A DNA stretch of 64,000 nt from Bordetella petrii (GTDB lineage: Bacteria > Pseudomonadota > Gammaproteobacteria > Burkholderiales > Burkholderiaceae_B), in assembly GCF_017356245.1 (NCBI RefSeq), contig NZ_JAFMZZ010000001.1, positions 93,072-157,071 on the forward strand, in the 5' to 3' direction. The notes below the pieces were generated by a model. That model saw nothing but the letters and a program-made list of their open reading frames with translations, made no database searches and was not told the DNA's origin. Below are positions 8,437-16,730 of the stretch, in pieces; position 1 is the stretch's first letter, and each line of letters begins with the position of its first letter. The translations under genes and the position numbers were made by a program.

Positions 8437-9597
8437 TTACTCCGGGGCGCAGGCGGCGAGTTCGGCCAGGACTTCGGCATTGTGCTCGCCCAGCGCGGGC
8501 GGGCGGCGGGCCACCTGCGCCGTGTGCCCGTCGAAGCGGATGGGCGAGGCAAACGTGCGGGTCTGCGCGCCGTTGGGCAGCGTCAGCCCCTGCACCCATT
8601 GCATGTGGTCGACCTGCGGGTCGGCCAGCACGTCGGAATAGTTGTTGATCGGCGCGCAGGGCACGCCGGCCTGCCTGAACTTATGCAGCCAGGTGGCGGC
8701 GTCGGCGCCGGCGAAGATGTCTTCCAGCAGGTCGCGCAGGGCTTCCTGGTTGGCGGCGCGCAGGCCGGTGTTGGCAAAGCGCGCGTCGGCGTGCAGGTCG
8801 GGGCGGCCGACTACGTCGCACACGGATTTCCATAGCGCGTCGTTGCCGGCGGCCATGCCGAAATAGCCGCCCTGGCAGCGGAACACCTGGTACGGCGCGT
8901 TGCGCGGATGGGCCGAGCCCAGCTTGACGGGATCGGCGCCGGTGCCGAAGAACTGCGAGGTCTGCAGCGCGGCAATGCCCAGCGTGGCGCCCAGCATCGA
9001 GATGTCGACATGGGTGCCCTGCCGGGTGGCCTGCGCGGTGCGCAGCGCGGCAACCACCGAGAAGGCGCCGTACAGCCCGGCCGCGAAGTCGCAGACCGGC
9101 ACGCCGCACTTGACCGGCGCGCCGCCGGCTTCGCCCGTGACGCTCATCAGGCCGCTCATGGCCTGCAGGGTGAGGTCGAAGCCGCCTTCCTGGCTGCGCG
9201 GCCCGCTTTGGCCGTAGGCCGAGATCGAGCAATACACCAGTTTCGGGTTGGCCCGGGACATGGCCGCGTAGCCCAGGCCCAGGCGGTCCATGACGCCGGG
9301 GCGGTTGTTTTCGATCAGCACGTCGGCCTGGGCGATCAGTTGCGCGGCCAGGCGCTGGTCGGCCGGGTCTTTCAGGTTCAGCGCCACCGAGCGCTTGTTG
9401 CGGTTGAGCGAGGCGAAGTTCTCGCTGTAGCCGTCGGTAATGGGGGCCCAGCTGCGCAGGGTGTCGCCGGTGCCCGGAGGCTCGATTTTGACGACATCCG
9501 CGCCCATGTCCGCCAGTAGCATGCCGCAGAACGGGCCGGCGGCGACATTGCAGATTTCGATGACCCGCACGCCCTCGAGGGTGGATTGCTGCTTCAT
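8437..9597 (-). CDS. CaiB/BaiF family (type III) CoA-transferase
   Basis: 386 residues, full length for formyl-CoA transferase-like enzymes. The nucleophilic Asp is Asp141 in GGFDLTLQAMSGL; the N-terminal LEGVRVIEICNVAAGPFCG and LIENNRPGVMDRLGLGY are typical. It transfers CoA between carboxylates through an aspartyl-CoA anhydride. An AGGAG ribosome site precedes the ATG. First gene of a five-gene minus-strand operon, divergent from a Bug receptor at 9737; the pair suggests import plus CoA activation of one carboxylate, which is inference. Confidence 0.9.
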   Translation of the reverse strand: MKQQSTLEGVRVIEICNVAAGPFCGMLLADMGADVVKIEPPGTGDTLRSWAPITDGYSENFASLNRNKRSVALNLKDPADQRLAAQLIAQADVLIENNRPGVMDRLGLGYAAMSRANPKLVYCSISAYGQSGPRSQEGGFDLTLQAMSGLMSVTGEAGGAPVKCGVPVCDFAAGLYGAFSVVAALRTAQATRQGTHVDISMLGATLGIAALQTSQFFGTGADPVKLGSAHPRNAPYQVFRCQGGYFGMAAGNDALWKSVCDVVGRPDLHADARFANTGLRAANQEALRDLLEDIFAGADAATWLHKFRQAGVPCAPINNYSDVLADPQVDHMQWVQGLTLPNGAQTRTFASPIRFDGHTAQVARRPPALGEHNAEVLAELAACAPE

Positions 9598-9701
9598 TCA
9601 GTGATGCTCCTGTGGGCCGGCAGGCGGCCCGATGCCGGATTTCGATTGACGTCTGGAATGTTATATGGGAGGCTATAAAAAATCAAATAATAGAATTTTC
9701 A

Positions 9702-9716
9702 TCCCATTATTTGGGA
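9702..9716. promoter_or_regulatory. Candidate IclR operator, site 1
   Basis: Palindrome TCCCATTATTTGGGA (5-base arms, 5-base centre) in the AT-rich 139-base spacer between the divergent caiB-type operon and the Bug receptor gene. It matches 12 of 15 positions of TCCTAATATTTAGGA at 11720-11734, which lies in front of the enolase-superfamily operon. The IclR gene lies between the two sites. Binding is inferred, not shown. Confidence 0.45.
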
Positions 9717-9736
9717 CAATCCACCGGAGACAAACC

Positions 9737-10702
9737 ATGGCATCACTCTTTTCCCGCATCCTGGGCGCCCTGCTGGTCGTGGGTTGCGCAACGGCATCGG
9801 CGGCCACCTGGCCCGCCGCGCCCATCAACATGATCGTTCCGTACCCGCCCGGCGGCGCCACCGATTTCTCGGCGCGCGTATATGCCGAACAGTTGTCCAA
9901 AATCCTGGGGCAGCCGGTGGTGGTGGAAAACAAGGCGGGCGCGGCCGGCGAGATCGGCGCGCAGTTCGTCGTCAACGCCAAGCCCGACGGCTACACGGTG
10001 CTGCTGGGGGCCGTGGGCAGCCTGGCCATCAATTCGCTGCTGCCCTCGAAAAAGCAGCAGTACGAGTTTCCGCAGGCGTTCCGCGGCGTGTCGATGGCAA
10101 CCGCCACGCCGCTGGCGGTGGTGGTGCGGGCGGACCTGCCCGTGCACAACATCCAGGAACTCATCGCGCTGGCCAAGAGCAAACCCGGCAAGCTGTCGTA
10201 CGGCTCGGCCGGCTACGGATCGTCGCAGCACATGACGGCCGAGAAATTCCAGATCGCCACCGGCACGCGCCTGCTGCATGTGCCGTACAAGGGCAGCGGT
10301 CCGGCGCTGGCCGACCTGATGGGCGGGCAGGTGGACATGGTGTTCGACACCATGCCCACGCTGATGGCCCAGGTGGGCAACAAGAAGCTGCGCTTCATCG
10401 GTGTCACCACGCAGGCGCGCACGCCTTCGCTGCCCGATGTGCCGACCCTGCAGGAACAGGGCATCGCCGGCTATGACGTCAGCACGCGCTATGCGATGCT
10501 GGTGCCCAAGGGCACGCCCGACGATATCGTGCAGCGCCTGTCGGCGGCCATGAAGCAGGCCGCGGCGGTGCCGTCGGTGCAGAAGGCCATGGCCGGGCAG
10601 GGCGCCACCGCCACGCCCACCACGCCGCCGCAGACCGACAAGGCGCTGGCCGACGAGATCGCGATCTGGGCCGATGTGGTCAAGAACGCCAACCTGAAGT
10701 GA
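9737..10702 (+). CDS. Bug/TctC-family periplasmic solute receptor
   Basis: 321 residues. A clear Sec signal peptide covers residues 1-22 (hydrophobic ILGALLVVGCATASA before ATWP), then the family opening INMIVPYPPGGATD, the PDGYTVLLG element and the late FIGVTTQARTPSLPDVPTL. Bug proteins bind carboxylates and similar small solutes in the periplasm for tripartite tricarboxylate transporters, but no TctA/TctB membrane genes are nearby. Start ATG preceded by GGAGA. Divergent from the acyl-CoA operon and followed by an IclR regulator, so it probably delivers or senses that pathway's substrate. Confidence 0.92.
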   Translation: MASLFSRILGALLVVGCATASAATWPAAPINMIVPYPPGGATDFSARVYAEQLSKILGQPVVVENKAGAAGEIGAQFVVNAKPDGYTVLLGAVGSLAINSLLPSKKQQYEFPQAFRGVSMATATPLAVVVRADLPVHNIQELIALAKSKPGKLSYGSAGYGSSQHMTAEKFQIATGTRLLHVPYKGSGPALADLMGGQVDMVFDTMPTLMAQVGNKKLRFIGVTTQARTPSLPDVPTLQEQGIAGYDVSTRYAMLVPKGTPDDIVQRLSAAMKQAAAVPSVQKAMAGQGATATPTTPPQTDKALADEIAIWADVVKNANLK

Positions 10703-10769
10703 CGGCGTCAGGCAAGGGGCGCCAGGGGGCAGGCATACAATGGCGTCCGTGGCAATCTGGTGACCGTAC

Positions 10770-11540
10770 ATGGACAAGACTCTACTGAAGGGATTGATGG
10801 TGCTCGAGACCGTCAGCAAGCTCGATGGCCGGGCGCATACGCTGGACGAGATCGCCAAAGTGTGCGGGCTGTCGCGCAGCAACACCCATCGAACCCTCCA
10901 GACCCTGGCCCATGCCGGGTATGTCGTGCGCGACCAGGATACGGGAAGCTACCGCAGCACGCTGAAGATGTTCGAACTGGGTGCGCGGCAACTGTCGAAC
11001 ATGGATGTCCGCGCCTATGCGCCGTCCTTCATGCGAGCCCTGGCGATACAGACCGGCGAGACCGTGCATCTTTCCGTGCTTGACGGCCTGGATGTCGTCT
11101 ACATCGACAAGATCGACAGCCCCCAGCCCATCCGCGCCTATTCGGTCATCGGCGGGCGCGCGCCCGCCTATGCGGTTGCCACGGGCAAGGCCCTGTTGGC
11201 GTTCCAGCAGCTCGACTACATCTCGCACTACAAGAGCCAGCTGCATTCGCATACCCAGACCACGCGCGCCACCGAAGAAGTGCTCAAGCAAGAACTGGCC
11301 GAAGTCGCGCGCGCCGGCTATGCCATCAACCGCGGTGAATGGCGCGACGGCATCGGCGGCGTGGCCGCGCCCATCTTCAGCGGCCTCGAGCGGCCGGTGG
11401 CCGCACTGGGCCTGTCCGGCCCGCTGGACCGGCTGACCTCGGTGAAGATGGCCCAATATGTGCCCCTGATCCTCGACGCCGCCGAGGCCATCTCGCGTCA
11501 ATTGGGATATTCCGGCCCCTACGCCCGGAAAGCCGGGTAG
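10770..11540 (+). CDS. IclR-family transcriptional regulator
   Basis: 256 residues. Winged helix at 1-75 (LDEIAKVCGLSRSNTHRTLQTL) followed by the IclR effector domain (ETVHLSVLDGLDVVYIDKID; YAVATGKALLAF; GYAINRGEWRDGIGGVAAPI). IclR proteins bind small carboxylic effectors and usually control adjacent catabolic operons. It is flanked by two related palindromes (9702-9716 and 11720-11734), so it probably controls the Bug/caiB divergent pair on one side and the 11751 operon on the other. No similar site was found directly before its own ATG. Confidence 0.92.
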   Translation: MDKTLLKGLMVLETVSKLDGRAHTLDEIAKVCGLSRSNTHRTLQTLAHAGYVVRDQDTGSYRSTLKMFELGARQLSNMDVRAYAPSFMRALAIQTGETVHLSVLDGLDVVYIDKIDSPQPIRAYSVIGGRAPAYAVATGKALLAFQQLDYISHYKSQLHSHTQTTRATEEVLKQELAEVARAGYAINRGEWRDGIGGVAAPIFSGLERPVAALGLSGPLDRLTSVKMAQYVPLILDAAEAISRQLGYSGPYARKAG

Positions 11541-11609
11541 CACACCCTCCTTCTCCTGCAGCACCCCGTTTTCTTCCCGGCTGGTTCTTTTCATCGGCTG
11601 GCGAAGGCG

Positions 11610-11627
11610 TGCGCACGTTTGTGCGCA
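11610..11627. promoter_or_regulatory. Inverted repeat upstream of enolase-family operon
   Basis: TGCGCAC-GTTT-GTGCGCA, a perfect 7-base-arm palindrome in the 210-base spacer after the IclR gene. There is no T-run after it, so a regulator site or an mRNA hairpin is more likely than a terminator. Function unknown. Confidence 0.35.
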
Positions 11628-11719
11628 TATCCCAAATAACAGGACATCATATTCAAAAAGTTGAACGCGAAAAATTTTGCGCGTAGTATTGCCTTCAATC
11701 CTGAATGAAAAGATATAAG

Positions 11720-11734
11720 TCCTAATATTTAGGA
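11720..11734. promoter_or_regulatory. Candidate IclR operator, site 2
   Basis: Palindrome TCCTAATATTTAGGA (arms TCCTAA/TTAGGA, centre TAT), ending 16 bases before the GTG start of the enolase-superfamily gene and just upstream of its AGGAGG ribosome site. Being this close to the start, binding there would block transcription or initiation. It resembles the site at 9702-9716 (12 of 15 positions). Confidence 0.45.
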
Positions 11735-11750
11735 AATAAGGAGGCGTGGC

Positions 11751-12953
11751 GTGAAGATCGTGAATATCGAGACCCTGGCGTGCGATGCGGGGTGGCGCAA
11801 TTACCACTTCCTCAAGATCCAGACCGACGAAGGTATCGTGGGCTGGAGCGAGTACGACGAAGGGTTCGGCTCGCCCGGGGTAAGCGCGGTCATCGCGCAA
11901 TTGGCGCAAGGCCTGGTCGGGCAGCCCGTGCCTGGCCCGCAGCGCTTCTATGCCGAGGCCTACTGCCGCACCCGGCCCGCCGCCGGCGGGGTGGTGGGCG
12001 AGGGCATCGGCGCACTCGAAAATGCCCTGCTCGATGTCCGCGCGAAAGCGCTGGGCGTGCCATGCCACGAATTGCTGGGCGGCAAGGTGCGCGACAAGCT
12101 GCGCGTCTACTGGTCGCACTGCCCGGCGTGGCGCATCAACCATCCCAAGTACTTCGGCCCCGCCGTCACCGGGCTGGACGGGGTCAAGGCCATGGGCGCC
12201 GAGGCGCGCGAGCGCGGGTTCACCGCGCTGAAGACCAACCTGTTCCTGTTCGACGACGGGCCCGCGCACGCGTGGCGGCCCGGCTTCGCCGCGCCGTTCT
12301 ACCCCGAACTGAACGTCGAGCGGCGCCTGATACGCAACTTGCGCGACAACCTCGAGGCGCTGCGTGACGGCGCGGGCCCCGACATGGATATCCTGCTGGA
12401 TCTCAATTTCAATGCCAGGACCGAGGGCTATCTCAAGTTGCTGCGCTCCATTTCCGACCTGGACCTGTTCTGGGTGGAGATCGACAGCTACAGCCCGGAT
12501 GCGCTGGCCTACATCCGCCAGCACAGTCCGCATCCCGTCAGTTCCTGCGAGACGCTGTTCGGCACCCGCGAGTTTCTGCCTTTCCTGCGCGCCAACGCGG
12601 TGGATGTGGCCATCGTGGACGCGGTATGGAACGGCGTATGGCAATCGATGAAGATCGCCGACCTGGCCGAGACCCACGAAGTGAACGTGGCGCCGCACAA
12701 CTTCTACGGCCACCTGTGCACGTTCATGAACGCGCATTTCGCCTGCGCGGTGCCCAACTTCCGCATCATGGAAACCGACGTCGACCGGCTGGCCTGGGAC
12801 GACGAGCTGTTCACCCATGCGCCCGAATACCGAGACGGGCACCTGATTGTGCCGGATCGGCCAGGGTGGGGCACCGACCCCATCGAAGAGGCGCTGCGCG
12901 CGCATCCGCCCAAGGCCGGCGGCGGATTGATACAGCCGCGCCCGCGGCACTGA
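11751..12953 (+). CDS. Mandelate racemase/muconate lactonizing-type enolase-superfamily enzyme
   Basis: 400 residues. The start is GTG, placed by an AAGGAGG ribosome site 7-8 bases upstream. The C-terminal barrel shows the superfamily residues: Lys161 (ALKTN), metal ligands Asp217 (LLDLNFN), Glu243 (WVEID) and Glu267 (SCETL), then Asp290 (AIVDAVW) and His316 (APHNFYGH), the Asp-His dyad used as general base by mandelate racemase-type members. The expected reaction is abstraction of the alpha-proton of a carboxylate, giving racemisation or dehydration of a sugar acid or similar. First gene of a seven-gene plus-strand operon that also contains a receptor, CoA ligase, hydratase and reductase. 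Substrate unknown. Confidence 0.88.
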   Translation: MKIVNIETLACDAGWRNYHFLKIQTDEGIVGWSEYDEGFGSPGVSAVIAQLAQGLVGQPVPGPQRFYAEAYCRTRPAAGGVVGEGIGALENALLDVRAKALGVPCHELLGGKVRDKLRVYWSHCPAWRINHPKYFGPAVTGLDGVKAMGAEARERGFTALKTNLFLFDDGPAHAWRPGFAAPFYPELNVERRLIRNLRDNLEALRDGAGPDMDILLDLNFNARTEGYLKLLRSISDLDLFWVEIDSYSPDALAYIRQHSPHPVSSCETLFGTREFLPFLRANAVDVAIVDAVWNGVWQSMKIADLAETHEVNVAPHNFYGHLCTFMNAHFACAVPNFRIMETDVDRLAWDDELFTHAPEYRDGHLIVPDRPGWGTDPIEEALRAHPPKAGGGLIQPRPRH

Positions 12954-13004
12954 CCTCCGGGGGCCGCGACCGGCCGCCTTTACTCACGCAAGGAGACAAG
13001 CATC

Positions 13005-13346
13005 ATGATGAACAACTGGAGCGACACGCTGACCAATCTGCGCAAGGCGGCTGGCGCCTTTGCCGACGCCAACCCGCCCGTGGTGGGCGCTTACCGCGGC
13101 TTGAACGAAGCCCTGGGCAAGGGCCAGGCGCTGGACGCCAAGACGCGCGAGCTGATCGCGCTGGCGGTGGCGGTGACCACCCGCTGCGACGGCTGCATCT
13201 CGTCGCACGCGTCCGCGGCGCAGCAAGCCGGCGCCACGGCCGAAGAAGTGGCCGAGGCGCTGGGCACCGCGGTCGCCCTCAACGCCGGCGCCGCCTATGT
13301 GTACTCGGTGCGCGCGCTCGAGGCCTTCGGCCAGTTCCAGCGCTGA
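13005..13346 (+). CDS. Carboxymuconolactone decarboxylase / AhpD-like protein
   Basis: 113 residues, the usual length of the small CMD family. The AhpD-type redox motif CDGCISSH (Cys-x2-Cys and a His three residues on) is at about 64-71. Such proteins are alkylhydroperoxidase-like thiol reductants or decarboxylases, and act as hexamers or trimers in the cytoplasm. AGGAG precedes the tandem ATGATG start, so initiation could be at either codon. Second gene of the operon, 51 bases after the enolase-family gene. Confidence 0.9.
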   Translation: MMNNWSDTLTNLRKAAGAFADANPPVVGAYRGLNEALGKGQALDAKTRELIALAVAVTTRCDGCISSHASAAQQAGATAEEVAEALGTAVALNAGAAYVYSVRALEAFGQFQR

Positions 13347-13414
13347 CCGGGAGCCGGGCCCTTATCCCCATAACCCACAACCGCCCCGCATGCACGGCGG
13401 CGGAGGAGACATCC

Positions 13415-14386
13415 ATGAATACTGTTGTGCGCCGCCGCGGCGGCCTGCTGTTATCGCTGTTGATGATGGGACTGGCGCCGCTCGGCGCACACGCCGCCTG
13501 GCCCGAGGACAAGCCGATCCGCATGATCGTGCCGTACACCGCCGGCGGCGCGTCCGATACGCTGGGCCGCATGATCGCCGCGCGCCTGACCGAAAGCCTG
13601 AAGCAGACAGTCGTGGTTGAAAACAAGCCCGGCGCCGGCAGCATGCTGGGTTCGCAGTACGTGGCCCGCGCCGAGCCGGACGGCTACACCTTCCTGCTGG
13701 GCAGCATCTCCAACGTGCTCAACAATTTCTTTTATAAAGAACCGCTGTACGACCTGCGCAAAGACCTGGCGCCCGTGGCGCAGGTGACCTCGGTGCCGAA
13801 TTACCTGGCGGTGGGCAACAAGGTGCCGGCGCACACGCTCGCCGAACTGATCGAACTGGCCAGGCGCAAGCCTGAATCGCTGAGCTGCTCGACCTCGGGC
13901 GTGGGCTCGTCGCCCTATCTGTCGTGCGAACTGTTCAAGGTCCTGTCGGGCGCGCAGATCATCAATGTGCCGTTCAAGGGCGGCACCCAGGCGATCCAGT
14001 CGGTGATCGGCGGACAATCCACGATGTTCTTCGCCAACGAGGCGCTGCCTTACATCTCGGCGGGGCAGGTGCGCGTGCTGGGCGTCACCACGCCGAAGCG
14101 GTCCAGCTATCTGCCCGACGTGCCGGCCATCGGCGAAGCCCTGCCCGGCTATGACGTGACGGCCTGGTACGGCGTGTGGGCGCCGGCTGGCACGCCCAAG
14201 CCCGTGCTGGAACGGGTCAGCGCCGACATCAACGCCATGCTGCAGACCGACGGGGTGCGCAAGACGCTGACTGCCCTGGGCGCCGAAGCCGCCGGCTCCA
14301 CGCCCGAAGCCTTCGGCAAGTATGTCGAGGCGGAAATGCAGCGCTGGCAGAGCCTGACCCGGAAAATGAAGGTCGTGCCGCAATGA
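13415..14386 (+). CDS. Bug/TctC-family periplasmic solute receptor
   Basis: 323 residues with a Sec signal (twin Arg-rich start MNTVVRRRGG, hydrophobic LLLSLLMMGLAPLG, cleavage near AHA-AWP). The family marks IRMIVPYTAGGASDTLGR, PDGYTFLLGS and VLGVTTPKRSSYLPDVP are present. GGAGGAG lies 7-12 bases before the ATG. A longer upstream frame runs across the AhpD gene and is not used. Its stop overlaps the next ATG (ATGA), tying the receptor to the CoA-ligase gene and hence to uptake of that ligase's acid substrate (inference). Confidence 0.92.
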   Translation: MNTVVRRRGGLLLSLLMMGLAPLGAHAAWPEDKPIRMIVPYTAGGASDTLGRMIAARLTESLKQTVVVENKPGAGSMLGSQYVARAEPDGYTFLLGSISNVLNNFFYKEPLYDLRKDLAPVAQVTSVPNYLAVGNKVPAHTLAELIELARRKPESLSCSTSGVGSSPYLSCELFKVLSGAQIINVPFKGGTQAIQSVIGGQSTMFFANEALPYISAGQVRVLGVTTPKRSSYLPDVPAIGEALPGYDVTAWYGVWAPAGTPKPVLERVSADINAMLQTDGVRKTLTALGAEAAGSTPEAFGKYVEAEMQRWQSLTRKMKVVPQ

Positions 14387-15897
14387 CGGCGCCCGCGCCG
14401 AGCAGGCTGGCCGACTGCCTGGCCCATTGGGCACGCGCAACCCCCGCGCGGCCGGCGCTGTCCGATGCGAATGTCGCCTGGACCTACGCCGAGTTGGCGC
14501 AGCGCGTGCGGGACGCCGAAACGTTTTTGCGCGATCTCGGCCTGCGGGCGGGCGAGCGTGTGATGCTGGTCGGCGAAAACGGCGCGGCGCTGGCTGCGCT
14601 GATCCTGGCGGCAGGCCGGCTCGACTTGTGGGCCGTACTGGAGAACGCGCGCCGCGCGCCGCTGGAAGTCGACGCGGTGGCGGGCCTGGCGCAGCCGCGC
14701 CGCGTGCTGTATGCGCTGGACACGTCGCCCGATGCTGGCGCCCATGCCCGTCGCCGCGGCGCGCAGCAGCACGCCACCCCGTTCGGCGCGGTGGCGGCCG
14801 GCCCGGCCGATGCGGCCAGCACCGCCGAGCCCGTCCACGCCGACCCCGGCCGGCAGGTGGCCACCCTGATCTACACCACGGGCAGCACCGGCACGCCCAA
14901 GGGCGTGATGCTGACGCACGCCAATCTGCTGCACATCGGCAATCTGATGCGCACCTTGCGCTCTGTCACGCCCGACGACCGGGTGTACGGCGTGCTGCCC
15001 ATCACGCATGTCATGGGGCTGTCCTCGGGCCTGGTCGGCACGTTGCGCTCGGGCGCGCATATCCGGCTGGTGGCGCGCTTCGACCCGCAGGCCTGCCTGC
15101 GCGCGCTGCGGGAAGAAGGCATCACCATCCTGCAGGGCGCGCCCGCCATGTTCGCGCGCCTGGTGCAGGCCGCCGGGCCGGATGGGCTGCCGGGGCCGGC
15201 GCTGCGCTTCATCGCCGCCGGCGGCGCGCCGCTGGATCCGACCTTGCGCGCGCAGGCGCAGGCGCTGTTTCGCCTGCCGCTGCACAATGGCTATGGCTTG
15301 ACCGAGGCCTCGGGCACGTGCTGGACCCGGCTGGAAGACGCCGATCCGGGCACTTCGGTGGGGCCGCCCACGCCCGGCATGAGCGTGCGCATTTGCGATC
15401 GCGATGGGCGCGAACTGCCCGACGGCGCCGAGGGCGAACTGTGGCTGCGCGGGCCGAACGTCATGCAAGGCTATTTCCGGGCGCCCGAGCAGACCGCCGC
15501 GGTGATGCGCCCGGACGGATGGTTCAACAGCCAGGACCTGGCGCGCCGCCTGCCGGACGGACGCATCGAGATCGTGGGCCGCACCAAAGACCTGATCATC
15601 CGTTCGGGCTTCAACGTTTCGCCGCTGGAAGTCGAGCAGGCCCTCAACAGCCATGCCGATGTGCAGCTGTCGGCCGTATTCGGCCATGCGATCGCCGGCA
15701 ACGAAGAGATCGTGGCGGTGGTCGAGCCGGCGCCTGGCGCGCAGCCGCGCGAGGCCGCGTTGCGCGCCCACCTGGCCGAACGCCTGTCGCCCTACAAGCG
15801 GCCCGGACGCATTCTGTTCGTGGCGGCGCTGCCGGTGGCGCCCAACGGAAAAGTCCTGAAACCCCAGTTACTGCAACAGATAGGAGACATGCTATGA
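14383..15897 (+). CDS. AMP-forming acyl-CoA ligase
   Basis: 504 residues. Signature ATLIYTTGSTGTPKGVM near 160-177, the NGYGLTEASG motif, DGWFNSQDLARR before the hinge, and the C-terminal APNGKVLKPQL with the catalytic Lys. It makes an acyl-CoA from an imported acid. The N-terminal domain is somewhat short between residues 90 and 150, with a His/Arg-rich stretch (AHARRRGAQQHATP). It overlaps the receptor gene upstream and the enoyl-CoA hydratase gene downstream by 4 bases each, so the three are tightly coupled. Confidence 0.9.
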   Translation: MTAPAPSRLADCLAHWARATPARPALSDANVAWTYAELAQRVRDAETFLRDLGLRAGERVMLVGENGAALAALILAAGRLDLWAVLENARRAPLEVDAVAGLAQPRRVLYALDTSPDAGAHARRRGAQQHATPFGAVAAGPADAASTAEPVHADPGRQVATLIYTTGSTGTPKGVMLTHANLLHIGNLMRTLRSVTPDDRVYGVLPITHVMGLSSGLVGTLRSGAHIRLVARFDPQACLRALREEGITILQGAPAMFARLVQAAGPDGLPGPALRFIAAGGAPLDPTLRAQAQALFRLPLHNGYGLTEASGTCWTRLEDADPGTSVGPPTPGMSVRICDRDGRELPDGAEGELWLRGPNVMQGYFRAPEQTAAVMRPDGWFNSQDLARRLPDGRIEIVGRTKDLIIRSGFNVSPLEVEQALNSHADVQLSAVFGHAIAGNEEIVAVVEPAPGAQPREAALRAHLAERLSPYKRPGRILFVAALPVAPNGKVLKPQLLQQIGDML

Positions 15898-16640
15898 GCG
15901 AGGCGGTGACATACGAATCGCGGGACGGTATCGCCGTCATTACCATCAACCGTCCCGATCGGCTCAATGCCATCGGACCCGAGGTCGAGGCGGGCCTGGC
16001 CGACGCATGGCGGCGGCTCAACGACAGCCCTGACGACCGCGTCGGCATTCTTACCGCCGCCGGCACCCGGGCCTTTTCCTCCGGCCGCGACCGCGATGCC
16101 CAGAGTCCGCCCGACTATCGCAGCTTCACGCCCAATGTGGGCGTGGCGCTGGACAAGCCGCTGATCGCCGCGGTAAGCGGCTGGTGCGTGGGGGGCGCGC
16201 TGGTGCTGGTGGCCATGTGCGACCTGTGCGTAGCCACCCGCGACGCCCGCTTCACCTATCCGGAGCCCAAGCTGGGCTTCGCCGGCGGCATGATCGCCTC
16301 GCTGGCCGCGCGCATCCCGCACAAAGTGGCGATGGAGCTCATGCTGCTGGGCGAAGTGGTGGACGCCCAGCGCGCCTACGAAGTCGGCCTGGTCAACCGG
16401 CTGGCCGAGCCCGGCGCGCACCTGGAGGAAGCCATGAAGCTGGCGCGGCGCCTGGCCGCCAATGCGCCGCTGGTGATGGCCATGCTCAAGCGTTTCGCCG
16501 CCGCCACCGTGCCGCAGAGTCCGGTGGAAACGGCTGGCCTGGCCTGGCGCGAAACCGAGCAGGTGTTCCGCAGCGCCGATTACCAGGAGGGGCTGGCCAG
16601 TTTCCGCGACAAGCGCGATCCGCGTTTCGCCGGCCGCTGA
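15894..16640 (+). CDS. Enoyl-CoA hydratase/isomerase family protein
   Basis: 248 residues. Crotonase fold with INRPDRLNAIG, the first oxyanion loop RAFSSGRDRDA, and the second loop VSGWCVGGALVLVAMCDL. The FTYPEPKLGFAGG segment keeps a Glu at the usual catalytic place, unlike the crotonase at 7709-8431, so hydration of an enoyl-CoA is plausible. The AGGAG site lies inside the end of the ligase gene and the start overlaps its stop. The longer open frame upstream belongs to another phase of the ligase gene. Confidence 0.9.
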   Translation: MSEAVTYESRDGIAVITINRPDRLNAIGPEVEAGLADAWRRLNDSPDDRVGILTAAGTRAFSSGRDRDAQSPPDYRSFTPNVGVALDKPLIAAVSGWCVGGALVLVAMCDLCVATRDARFTYPEPKLGFAGGMIASLAARIPHKVAMELMLLGEVVDAQRAYEVGLVNRLAEPGAHLEEAMKLARRLAANAPLVMAMLKRFAAATVPQSPVETAGLAWRETEQVFRSADYQEGLASFRDKRDPRFAGR

Positions 16641-16655
16641 GGCTACGCTGTAGCC
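16641..16655 (+). other. Intercistronic hairpin
   Basis: GGCTAC-GCT-GTAGCC begins immediately after the hydratase stop, in the 90-base gap before the reductase gene. There is no T-run, so it is better read as an mRNA stability or processing hairpin than a terminator. Minor feature. Confidence 0.35.
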
Positions 16656-16730
16656 TGGCGGCCATCCCCGCATATGCCGGCCGTCGGCCGCCTGAAACGG
16701 CCGCCGGCCACAACCCACAAGGAGGTAGCC

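Noticed and set aside
12626..13414. Upstream extension of the second Bug receptor frame
   Set aside because: Runs through the enolase-family and AhpD genes; the signal peptide and ribosome site fix the start at 13415.
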